Source: UBA668 sp040081465 (GTDB taxonomy: Bacteria; Actinomycetota; Acidimicrobiia; Acidimicrobiales; Ilumatobacteraceae). From it: a stretch of 14,648 nucleotides of DNA. Below are positions 7,168 to 13,318 of the stretch, piece by piece (the stretch's first letter is position 1; every line of letters starts with the position of its first letter). The translations under genes and the position numbers were made by a program. Under the pieces are notes generated by a model that was not told the DNA's origin, ran no database searches, and worked only from the letters and a program-made list of their open reading frames with translations. Where the stretch lies: assembly GCA_040081465.1 (NCBI GenBank), contig JBEBGL010000034.1, positions 1-14,648 of the forward strand, in the 5' to 3' direction.

Positions 7168-9720
7168 ATGTCGGGGTTTGTCCTTAGTACTGCGCGCGGG
7201 CAACTGCGGCGCCAACGCCTTTCGTACTTTGGTTTGGCGATGGTCGTGGCTCTCGGCGGCGGAGCAGCGCTCGGAGCCGCGATCGCCGCGGACCGTACAG
7301 ATACCGCCTACCGCGAATACGTCAACGGATCCGAAGTGGCCGAGCTTGTGGTCAACCCCAGCCTGTCGTCGGTCGCGATGACCGCGGCAATCAAGGGATT
7401 CGACGGCGTTGAGTCAGTCCACACCAGCTTTCTGCTCTCAGCAATCATCGGAGACATCGAGTCCGGCGTGATGGGTGAGCTGGGAACTGAGGAGGCGTGG
7501 CTGCAGGTGATCGGTTCCCCCGACGGCCGCTTTCTCGATGTCGATCGGCCAGCGGTGACGAGTGGACGCTTGCCGACTGGCGACCATGAGGTCTTCGTTA
7601 GCCACGAGGTACGACCGTTGCTTGAAGAGAGAGTCGGTCGTCGGCTCTCGGTTGGCGACACCTTCGAGATCTCGTTCTTCTGGTCTGGGCTGTTCGTGGG
7701 CGAAATGGATTACTCCCAAACCGTTTCGTCCATCGGCATCGAGTCACTTCGCATCTCAGGTTTCGGCGTACTTCCCGACGAAACTCTGCCCGAGGAACTG
7801 TTTCCACGCCAGCGCCTAATGGTCAGCACCGATGTCGCTCGCAAGTACAGCTGTACGGCCGACTTCAACTCCGAGATGACAGACGAAGAAGCTATGGCGG
7901 CGGCCTTCCCCCAAAACTGTTCGGCGCTCTATACGTACTTCTCGATGCAGCTTGATGACCGGCCTGGCACGGCGGCAGCCATTCGTGAGCAGTTCGCGGC
8001 TGCTTCCGACGCGTTGTCCAGCCAGGTGCCAGCGTTCGTCGCCGAGCAAGGCGCGGGGTACTACTACATCTCGCAAGTGCGCGCCGATCTCGATGCAGCA
8101 GTAGAGCGCGCCGTCCGACCAACCGTCGTGACGCTCAACCTGTTCGCGATCATCGCCTTGTTCGCAACCGTCGCCGTCTTCGGAGTCGCCGTCGCGCGCG
8201 TTGGCCGTCGCGGCGAAGTTGAGTCTCGACGCCTGATGGAGTTGGGAGCGACGACACTCCAACGGTTGGTGGCAGCAGTGATTCCAGCGGTGGTTGCGAT
8301 CGCGCTCGGGATTGTGGGAGCTGTTGCGATTGGCGCGCTGTTGTCGCCGATTGGGCCTTTAGGCAGTGTCAGATCGCTGGCCTCATCGCATGGCATCAGC
8401 ACTCCCATTTGGCTGGTGCTAGCGGTAGTGACACCATTCGCCGCTGGGCTGGCTGTAATGGCCGCCTTCGTCGCACTTTCGATGGTTCGTAGAACGTGGC
8501 GTATCGGCAATCAGCAATCGCGCAAACCGACGCGACTGTCGTTGGCAATTTCTGCACTTCGCCGCCCGTCGTTGACTACCGGAACTAACGCGGCGCTCGA
8601 TCTTCGGCGTCCGGGAACCGCAGCCGCGATCGTCGGCTGCGTTGTTGCAGTTGCATGTGTTGGTGGTGCACTGATCTTTGACAGCAACGTACGCACGCTC
8701 GTAGAAGATCCCGTCGAGTACGGCTGGCCATGGGATGCGGCGGCGGTGATTGGCGCTGGCTACGGCGGTGCTAACCCCGCGACGATCGCGGAAAGCTTGG
8801 ACGACGTCGCCGACGTGGAGGGCTACGAGGTTTACGGGATGGACCCATCGACTCAGTTCGATGGTCGGGGAGTGCCGGTGATTTACGGCTTCCCGAACTT
8901 CGATCCGCCACAGTTCCCCATCGTGAGCGGCCGCGCAGCGCGTTCACCGAACGAAGCCGTGCTCGGTAGCAACACGGCCGAACGACTTGGCATAGAAATC
9001 GGTGACCTTGCCTCGCTGAAGTCGACAACCTTCTCCGATCGGGAAGTAGTGATTGTTGGAACGGCCGTGCTGCCCTCGATTGGCCCGTTCGTCTCCGACC
9101 GAGCAGGGCTCGGCGATGGAGCGTTCGTGATGCTCGACGCGCCGGCCGAGTTGGGTCAGGGTGGGTTTGTCGGTATCCACCTGAGCAGCGGAGCGAATGT
9201 CGACGCGTTCTTCGACGGCGTCGGTAACGATGCGTTGGCAAGCTGGAGCGACGTTTATGAGCCGCCATTGGTTCTTCAGGACTCGGCGCGCTCACCGGAG
9301 ATCATCAACGTCACCGAGTTGCGCTCGGCGCCACTGCTGCTCATCCGATTGCTGGCGCTCGCGTTGTTCGGAGGGTTCGCATTGTCGATTGTCGTGTCTG
9401 TGCGCGATCGTCAGCGCGAGCTGGCCATTCTGCGCGTGCTGGGGTTCCGCGACTCGAACCTGCGGGCGTCGGTGCGCTGGCAAGCATTCATGATGATGCT
9501 CGCCGGCCTCATCATCGGCGTTCCGGTCGGCATTGTCGTCGGCCGGACGGCGTGGAAAGCGTTTGCCGATCAACTCGGCGTCGTGCCGCGGGCGTCGATC
9601 CCGATGTGGGTTCTTGTCGCGACGGTCGTCGGATCAATAGTGCTGGCGATGCTCGCGGCCATCATTCCAGCTCGTTCGGTGACGCGCACCAAGAGCGGGC
9701 TTGTATTGCGTCGCTCCTGA
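7168..9720 (+). CDS. FtsX/MacB-type ABC transporter permease, two FtsX domains
   Basis: About 850 residues, starting best at ATG 7168 with GGGGCGG just upstream; GTG 7165 and TTG 7153 are in-frame alternatives. An N-terminal transmembrane helix (about 19-39) is followed by a large extracytoplasmic domain (about 45-320), three helices (about 320-345, 366-398, 410-440), a further helix (about 490-510), a second extracytoplasmic domain (about 515-715) and a closing three-helix block. The hallmark FtsX segment RQRELAILRVLGF starts at residue 748. This duplicated layout is usual for actinobacterial MacB/FtsX permeases, which work with a separate ATPase in lipoprotein, peptide or drug export, or in envelope signalling. 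No ATPase gene lies on either side here: NUDIX precedes it and an MFS gene follows. The ATPase must be encoded elsewhere, or the protein serves another role. Confidence 0.92.
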   Translation: MSGFVLSTARGQLRRQRLSYFGLAMVVALGGGAALGAAIAADRTDTAYREYVNGSEVAELVVNPSLSSVAMTAAIKGFDGVESVHTSFLLSAIIGDIESGVMGELGTEEAWLQVIGSPDGRFLDVDRPAVTSGRLPTGDHEVFVSHEVRPLLEERVGRRLSVGDTFEISFFWSGLFVGEMDYSQTVSSIGIESLRISGFGVLPDETLPEELFPRQRLMVSTDVARKYSCTADFNSEMTDEEAMAAAFPQNCSALYTYFSMQLDDRPGTAAAIREQFAAASDALSSQVPAFVAEQGAGYYYISQVRADLDAAVERAVRPTVVTLNLFAIIALFATVAVFGVAVARVGRRGEVESRRLMELGATTLQRLVAAVIPAVVAIALGIVGAVAIGALLSPIGPLGSVRSLASSHGISTPIWLVLAVVTPFAAGLAVMAAFVALSMVRRTWRIGNQQSRKPTRLSLAISALRRPSLTTGTNAALDLRRPGTAAAIVGCVVAVACVGGALIFDSNVRTLVEDPVEYGWPWDAAAVIGAGYGGANPATIAESLDDVADVEGYEVYGMDPSTQFDGRGVPVIYGFPNFDPPQFPIVSGRAARSPNEAVLGSNTAERLGIEIGDLASLKSTTFSDREVVIVGTAVLPSIGPFVSDRAGLGDGAFVMLDAPAELGQGGFVGIHLSSGANVDAFFDGVGNDALASWSDVYEPPLVLQDSARSPEIINVTELRSAPLLLIRLLALALFGGFALSIVVSVRDRQRELAILRVLGFRDSNLRASVRWQAFMMMLAGLIIGVPVGIVVGRTAWKAFADQLGVVPRASIPMWVLVATVVGSIVLAMLAAIIPARSVTRTKSGLVLRRS

Positions 9721-9763
9721 TCAACGGCGCCCACCTCACTGAAATAGCTGGGCTTCGCTGACG

Positions 9764-9778
9764 ACCGATCGGTAGCGT
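9764..9778 (+). promoter_or_regulatory. Possible MFS gene promoter with overlapping palindrome
   Basis: The 68-base gap before the MFS gene contains the perfect 10-bp palindrome ACCGATCGGT (9764-9773). Its last base is the first base of a TANNNT-type box, TAGCGT (9773-9778), which lies ten bases before the GTG start. No Shine-Dalgarno sequence is evident for the GTG. The palindrome is placed as an operator would be. No regulator gene adjoins it, and a 10-bp palindrome containing CGATCG can arise by chance in this sequence. Confidence 0.25.
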
Positions 9779-9788
9779 TGTCGTTGCT

Positions 9789-11072
9789 GTGAGCAACCAC
9801 CCCTTCCGTCCGCTGCGCCATCGGGGCGTGCGGTTGTGGCTTGGCGCATCAATGGTCAGCGACGTCGGCACATGGGTGCAACTGATTGTCGTCGGCAGCC
9901 TCATCGCTGCCGACACGGGCTCGGCAATTCAAACGGGTCTAGTCGCGCTTGCCACGTTCATGCCGCAGGGAATTGCGGCACCCGTTGGCGGCTTACTCGC
10001 CGATCGTTTCGACCGGCGCAAGGTCTTCGCATGCGCACTGCTCGGACAAGCCACGATCACAACCGCGCTCGCGGTCGTGCTGGGCCTCGGCGTGCGTACG
10101 CCAATGGTTCTAACGCTGCTGATTCTGTTGGGTAGTGCCGCCGGTTCGCTCGGCTCACCTAGTTCGGCGGCGATGCAGCCCGATCTCGTGCCGCCCGACG
10201 AGTTGATGGCGATGATCTCGCTCGGCGTTTACTCGTGGAACGGCGGGCGCATCATCGGGCCACTACTCGGTTCTGTGTTGGTGCTAACGGTTGGCCCGGC
10301 GTGGACGATCGGTTTCAACGCCTTCAGTTTCGTGGTGATGGCAATCGCCGTAGCCCTACTGCGGCGACCGTTCCGTCCGCACGGCGCCGACGACGTCGAT
10401 AGCAGTGTGCGGCAACGACTTCTCACAGGGCTGCGCACAGTGCGCACGAACGCCGGCTGCCTTCACGGCATCGTGCTGTTGGTTTTGTTCAACCTCACGT
10501 TGGTGCCGTTCATGGGTCTGATTCCCATCTACGTGAAGGCCGAGTACGACGGCGGCACATCGATGGCTGGCGCCGTCGCCTCTGCGCAGGGCGTTGGCGC
10601 GATCATCGGGGGCGTGTTGGTGACGTGGCTGGCCGCACGCCGACCGCGCAGCTCAATCCTCAATGGCGTGCAGTTTCTGATGGCCGCTGCGCTGCTCGCC
10701 TACGCGTTGGCGCCGACGGTCGAGTCGCTGGTCGTTAGCGCCGCACTGCTCGGCGGCTGTGTAGCGGCAATGTTCATCATGATGTCGTCGATCATCCAGC
10801 GCGATGCGCCACCGAGTGGCCGCGGACGCGTGATGGCCGTGATGCAAGCTTCGATGGGAATCTCGTACGGAGTCGGTCTGCTGTTCGTCGGCTCGCTCGG
10901 CGACCTGATCAACCTGCACGTCGCGTTCAGCATCGGTGCCGCGCTCACGCTGGTCTCGTTCGGTTTGCTGACGCGTCGCTCACGCAATTGGCGCGCGGCC
11001 ATCGACGGTTCTGCGCCGGAAGCGATCGAACCTGCCGCGGTGCAAGAGTTGACCATCGCCGCTGGCGACTAG
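9789..11072 (+). CDS. MFS transporter, DHA3/EntS-like exporter
   Basis: A 427-residue integral membrane protein with about twelve hydrophobic segments. The start region LWLGASMVSDVGTWVQ (16-31) and motif A, GGLLADRFDRRKV (67-79), are typical of the MFS_3/EntS-like group, which includes macrolide and siderophore exporters. A polar loop near residues 198-215 separates the two six-helix halves. The transported substrate cannot be inferred. GTG 9789 is the first plausible start; there is no clear Shine-Dalgarno sequence. The C-terminal tail (about 395-427) is hydrophilic and cytoplasmic. The gene ends eight bases from the stop of the convergent vapC-like gene. Confidence 0.93.
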   Translation: MSNHPFRPLRHRGVRLWLGASMVSDVGTWVQLIVVGSLIAADTGSAIQTGLVALATFMPQGIAAPVGGLLADRFDRRKVFACALLGQATITTALAVVLGLGVRTPMVLTLLILLGSAAGSLGSPSSAAMQPDLVPPDELMAMISLGVYSWNGGRIIGPLLGSVLVLTVGPAWTIGFNAFSFVVMAIAVALLRRPFRPHGADDVDSSVRQRLLTGLRTVRTNAGCLHGIVLLVLFNLTLVPFMGLIPIYVKAEYDGGTSMAGAVASAQGVGAIIGGVLVTWLAARRPRSSILNGVQFLMAAALLAYALAPTVESLVVSAALLGGCVAAMFIMMSSIIQRDAPPSGRGRVMAVMQASMGISYGVGLLFVGSLGDLINLHVAFSIGAALTLVSFGLLTRRSRNWRAAIDGSAPEAIEPAAVQELTIAAGD

Positions 11073-11080
11073 CTCCGCAT

Positions 11081-11488
11081 TCAGCCCCGTACTTCGGCGA
11101 AAAGTTCCAACTGCGTGTGTTTCGCGATTGCATCGAAGTCGCGATCGGCATGGATCAGGTCGAGATCGGATCGAATCGCAACGGTGGCGATTAGGCAGTC
11201 GGTGAGCGATCGAACTGTCTCGCCCGCGCGCCGGCAGCGGCGGTAGATGGCTGCGGCTTCCTCGTAGTCGGCAAGTCCGTCGATCGCAACAAACTCGCAA
11301 CGAGATAGCAGGCTTCGAAGCTGTGCCGCGTGCGACTCGTCGCGGCCACCGGCGAGTACTTCCATCACGACAACGTCGGTCGTGTGAAGTGGACGTTCCG
11401 ACTCGATCAAGTGACGAACTTGCTTGTGCGTCTTGCTCCCCGTTGCACGGAAGTATTCGACCCATGCCGAGGTGTCGACCAAGGTCAT
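11081..11488 (-). CDS. vapC: VapC-like PIN-domain toxin ribonuclease
   Basis: A 135-residue PIN-domain protein, the normal VapC size. The acidic catalytic positions are in place: D5 in LVDTSAWVEYF, E43 in MEVLAG, D97 in SLTDCLIA, and D115/D117 in HADRDFD. VapC toxins cleave tRNA or rRNA in a Mg2+-dependent manner and are neutralised by the cognate VapB. The ATG overlaps the TGA of the upstream antitoxin gene by four bases, the classic coupled arrangement. All expected residues are present, so the toxin appears intact. The RNA target cannot be predicted. Confidence 0.93.
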   Translation of the reverse strand: MTLVDTSAWVEYFRATGSKTHKQVRHLIESERPLHTTDVVVMEVLAGGRDESHAAQLRSLLSRCEFVAIDGLADYEEAAAIYRRCRRAGETVRSLTDCLIATVAIRSDLDLIHADRDFDAIAKHTQLELFAEVRG

Positions 11489-11697
11489 TCGGTGACCGCG
11501 GCCCGGCTTGCACGAAGCTCGCCGAGTTCGGCGTCCCAGCCGGTGCCTTCCATAGCGAGAGCCTCCTGCCGCGTCATGGTGTCGCCAACCAGGCGCCTGA
11601 GGGCGAAATCGACTGCGGCTCGCCGCGTGGGCAAGCCGTACCGCCGCATCGCTTCGGTCACCAGTTCCTCATCGAGTTCCAGGTTCGTCCGGGCCAT
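11485..11697 (-). CDS. vapB: VapB-like ribbon-helix-helix antitoxin
   Basis: A 70-residue antitoxin. The N-terminus MARTNLELDEELVTEAMRRY is a ribbon-helix-helix DNA-binding motif of the VapB type, and the C-terminus GTGWDAELGELR (51-62) matches the toxin-wrapping tail of this antitoxin group. I choose ATG 11697 because MARTNLELD aligns with family starts and TATTGT (11709-11704) lies exactly six bases upstream, a leaderless pattern. An in-frame ATG at 11724, with AGGTG five bases upstream, would add nine residues and is a real alternative. It overlaps vapC by four bases, and the operon is probably autoregulated through the GTGTA repeats just upstream. Confidence 0.92.
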   Translation of the reverse strand: MARTNLELDEELVTEAMRRYGLPTRRAAVDFALRRLVGDTMTRQEALAMEGTGWDAELGELRASRAAVTE

Positions 11698-11746
11698 ACC
11701 GACACAATACACAGCTATGTGCATTGATACACCTAGATGTGTACAC
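11698..11746 (-). promoter_or_regulatory. vapBC promoter and candidate operator
   Basis: Upstream of vapB, TACAC occurs on the plus strand at 11708-11712, 11728-11732 and 11742-11746, and its complement GTGTA at 11739-11743. The first two copies are 20 bases apart. The third and the GTGTA overlap as the 8-bp palindrome GTGTACAC (11739-11746), and TACAC-N6-GTGTA (11728-11743) forms an inverted repeat. The probable -10, TATTGT (11709-11704), overlaps one copy. Repeated short half-sites over the promoter suit binding by a VapB ribbon-helix-helix dimer. The assignment to VapB is inferred. Confidence 0.5.
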
Positions 11747-11770
11747 GGACCGGATGGTTCAGAAAACGAC

Positions 11771-11803
11771 CACGCGCCCGCTGCGTGCTGCAGCGGGCGC
11801 GTG
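11771..11803 (-). terminator. Strong intrinsic terminator of hsp20
   Basis: A perfect 14-bp stem, CACGCGCCCGCTGC (11771-11784) and GCAGCGGGCGCGTG (11790-11803), encloses a five-base loop, GTGCT. Reading on the minus strand, downstream of the hsp20 stop, the stem is followed by GTCGTTTT, a T-tract. It sits 28 bases after the hsp20 stop codon and insulates the downstream vapBC operon. On the plus strand no T-tract follows, so termination is expected mainly for minus-strand transcripts. Confidence 0.85.
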
Positions 11804-11831
11804 TTAAGGGAGGACTTACGTACGGCGAACG

Positions 11832-12272
11832 TCAGCTGACGCTGGTCGTTTCGATTGCCTCAGGTGCCACCTCGCGCTGGCCTACTTCGACCTTGCGCGG
11901 CTTGGCCTGCTCGGCCACCGGGATGCGAACCGTCAGCACACCGTCGTGCAGGTCGGCTTCCAAGTGCTGTAGGTCGAGCCCGTCGCCGAGTTGAATCTGG
12001 CGGCGGAAGGTGCCGCGATAGCGCTCGCCGAAGTAGGCCTGGTCGCCCTCCTGGCGTTGCCAGCCGCGCTCAGCGGCGATGGTCAGAACGTTGCGCTCGA
12101 CTGTGATGTCGAGGCTGTCCGCCTTCACGCCTGGGAGATCGATGTGCACCCACACGTCGTTGCCGCGCCGGAAGGCGTCCATCGGCATGACGCCAGCAGC
12201 GTTCGCTTGGCGGCTCGACAACCTGTTGAAGAGCGTGTCGAAGTCACGGAACGGATCTGTCTGGATCAACAT
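11832..12272 (-). CDS. Small heat shock protein, Hsp20/alpha-crystallin family
   Basis: A 146-residue ATP-independent holdase chaperone that binds unfolding proteins. The alpha-crystallin domain covers about residues 30-130, with DVWVHIDLPGVKADSLDI (39-56), NVLTIAAER (61-69) and the consensus ADLHDGVLTVRIP (107-119, GVL at 111-113). KPRKVEV (124-130) replaces a classic C-terminal IXI motif. The N-terminal arm (MLIQTDPFRDFDTLFNRL) is typical of actinobacterial Hsp18-like proteins. ATG 12272 is chosen because a perfect AAGGAG (12286-12281) lies eight bases upstream; TTG 12278 would be only two bases from it. Upstream is a near-consensus promoter inside an inverted-repeat operator, and downstream is a strong terminator, so it is a monocistronic, probably repressed, stress gene. 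Confidence 0.95.
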   Translation of the reverse strand: MLIQTDPFRDFDTLFNRLSSRQANAAGVMPMDAFRRGNDVWVHIDLPGVKADSLDITVERNVLTIAAERGWQRQEGDQAYFGERYRGTFRRQIQLGDGLDLQHLEADLHDGVLTVRIPVAEQAKPRKVEVGQREVAPEAIETTSVS

Positions 12273-12311
12273 TTTCAACTCTCCTTGTCTGCTTTGCCCT
12301 ATCTTCTCGTT

Positions 12312-12330
12312 GCCTCCGCTGTCCGGAGGC
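12312..12330 (-). other. Stem-loop at the 5' end of the hsp20 leader
   Basis: GCCTCCG (12312-12318) and CGGAGGC (12324-12330) form a perfect 7-bp stem with a five-base loop. With the promoter described just upstream, transcription should start near 12331, placing this hairpin at the extreme 5' end of a roughly 60-base leader. It may protect the mRNA 5' end. It does not cover the AAGGAG ribosome-binding site, so it is not an obvious thermometer, although the CTCC of the hairpin could pair alternatively with that site. Confidence 0.5.
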
Positions 12331-12384
12331 GATCAACATAATAGCCGTGGTTATGTTGAGTGTCAACAGGGGATTATGTTGACA
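12331..12384. repeat. Paired inverted repeats (operator candidate) between hsp20 and recombinase-like gene
   Basis: The first inverted repeat is TCAACATAA (12333-12341), nine bases, TTATGTTGA (12351-12359). The second is TGTCAACA (12361-12368), eight bases, TGTTGACA (12377-12384). The second arm of the latter extends to TTATGTTGACA (12374-12384), so TTATGTTGA or its complement occurs three times and TCAACA once more. The inner half-sites also form TGTTGA-GTG-TCAACA (12354-12368). The repeats cover the hsp20 -35 and -10 and the -35 of the divergent gene. The half-site resembles the XerD arm of dif (TTATGTTAAAT in E. coli). It does not match the HspR HAIR consensus as I know it (CTTGAGT-N7-ACTCAAG). 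Confidence 0.8.
12338..12366 (-). promoter_or_regulatory. hsp20 promoter, near-consensus sigma-70 type
   Basis: Read on the minus strand, a perfect -35 TTGACA (12366-12361) is followed by a 17-base spacer and TATTAT (12343-12338), five of six matches to the -10 consensus. The inferred start is near 12331, about 60 bases before the hsp20 ATG. A promoter this strong on a stress gene normally needs repression, and both hexamers lie within inverted repeats. Confidence 0.75.
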
Positions 12385-12408
12385 CTTTGCAGCATTGTTT
12401 GGCATGAT
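12379..12408 (+). promoter_or_regulatory. Promoter for leaderless recombinase-like transcript
   Basis: On the plus strand a perfect TTGACA (12379-12384) is followed by 18 bases and CATGAT (12403-12408), four of six matches to the -10 consensus. GTG 12416 begins seven bases after that box, so transcription would start at or next to the start codon. The -35 lies in the outer arm of the second inverted repeat, so one regulator could control both divergent genes. Confidence 0.45.
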
Positions 12409-12415
12409 TGCCCAT

Positions 12416-13273
12416 GTGGCAGCGACGTCGGCGCGTCGGAGAGACGAAGCACTGCAAGTAGGTCTCGTTGAGGCGTGGCTAAACAGCCAATCCTCGCCAA
12501 ACACTCTCGCCGCCTATCGCGCCGACATTGCGAAGTTCGGCACGTGGTGTGCGAGCCGAGGGTCGATTGCGTTGCGAGCAGACGCGACGACTTTGGTCGC
12601 GTTTCAAGTTGCGCGCGAAGCCGCTGGCGATAGCCCGTCAACGCTGCGTCGCCGATGGTCGGCGCTGTCGTCGTTCTACGACTTCGCGGTAATCAATGAA
12701 GCGACGAGTACTAACCCGGTGCATGGCGCAACTCGCCCGAGAGTTGGTGTCGGCAACCCGAGCCCAACCGCCCAACTATCGGCCAGCGCAGTCGATAGTT
12801 ACCGCGCCATTGCGGCATCCCTCGACCCGCGACTCGAAGTGCTGGTCGGGCTGCTGGTCTCCGACGGGCTGAAACTAGGTGAAGCGCTCGCGCTCAACGT
12901 CGACGATGTCAGTGGACGATCGCCCAAGACCGTGATCACCATCCGCCGCCGCGGCCAGGTACAGAAGATCACCTTGGATGCAGACACTGCTCGAGCGGTT
13001 CGTCGATGTGTTGGCTCGCGGCGCGAAGGCCCGTTGCTGGCTAGTGAACGCGCAACATCGGGATCGGAGCGCCCTCGGCTCACGCGCTTTGGTGCGGATC
13101 ACCTGATCAGACAGCTCAGCAATGAGGACGGGAAAAGGGTGACGGCTAACGAGCTGCGCCGCTTTCATATCTCGACAAGCAACGACCAAGCGGACGACCT
13201 CGACGATGTTCGCGTACGGGCCGGGCTGGCCGACGTGCGGAGCGTGCGCCGCTATCTAGTCGCAACGACCTAG
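12416..13273 (+). CDS. Tyrosine-recombinase (Xer/phage-integrase) family protein, catalytically degenerate
   Basis: About 285 residues from GTG 12416 (alternatives ATG 12404 and TTG 12395; none has a Shine-Dalgarno sequence). The N-terminal half is a SAM-like core-binding domain (about 10-105: LVEAWLNSQSSPNTLAAYRADI, STLRRRWSALSSFYDFAV), and the second half follows the catalytic-domain layout. Catalytic positions deviate, numbering from GTG 12416. The first Arg is Lys (DGLKLGEAL, K153). The beta-hairpin Lys aligns best with Arg (R179). HXXR reads NELR (N245, R248 kept). The later His reads Leu (GL, L271). Tyr is present (Y280), but only five residues follow it. So only Arg248 and Tyr280 look canonical, and the C-terminal exchange helix is missing. 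It probably binds DNA but may not recombine it. Whether it is a decayed integrase or a repurposed regulator is open; placement of the substituted residues rests on my eye alignment. Confidence 0.75.
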   Translation: MAATSARRRDEALQVGLVEAWLNSQSSPNTLAAYRADIAKFGTWCASRGSIALRADATTLVAFQVAREAAGDSPSTLRRRWSALSSFYDFAVINEATSTNPVHGATRPRVGVGNPSPTAQLSASAVDSYRAIAASLDPRLEVLVGLLVSDGLKLGEALALNVDDVSGRSPKTVITIRRRGQVQKITLDADTARAVRRCVGSRREGPLLASERATSGSERPRLTRFGADHLIRQLSNEDGKRVTANELRRFHISTSNDQADDLDDVRVRAGLADVRSVRRYLVATT

Positions 13274-13318
13274 TTGGTCGCAGCGATTAGATAGCAGGAA
13301 CGACCGACTAGCTAGTCG
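13252..13318. repeat. Nested inverted repeats at the end of the recombinase-like gene
   Basis: CTATCTAGTCGC (13252-13263) pairs with GCGATTAGATAG (13283-13294) over 12 positions, with one G.U in the plus-strand RNA. Inside it CGACC (13266-13270) pairs with GGTCG (13276-13280) around the loop TAGTT, after a 2x2 internal loop. The left arm contains the codon for the putative catalytic tyrosine, and the hairpin carries the stop codon. A separate perfect 14-bp palindrome, CGACTAGCTAGTCG (13305-13318), overlaps the stop of the convergent DUF3494 gene. AACGACC and CTAGTCG each occur twice. No T-tract follows, so a classic intrinsic terminator is uncertain, though it sits where a bidirectional one would be expected. 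Confidence 0.65.

Noticed and set aside
12331..12361. Canonical chromosomal dif site
   Set aside because: dif has two 11-bp arms separated by six bases. Here the matching arms are separated by nine bases, both arms are of XerD type, and the sequence overlaps a strong promoter.
12354..12368. HAIR site for HspR
   Set aside because: TTGAGTGTCAA resembles half of a HAIR element, but the required CTTGAGT-N7-ACTCAAG spacing and sequence are absent.
12395..13318. Active integrase of a mobile element or integron
   Set aside because: No att duplication, tRNA target, cargo boundaries or attC sites are visible, the catalytic residues are mostly replaced, and the flanking genes look chromosomal.
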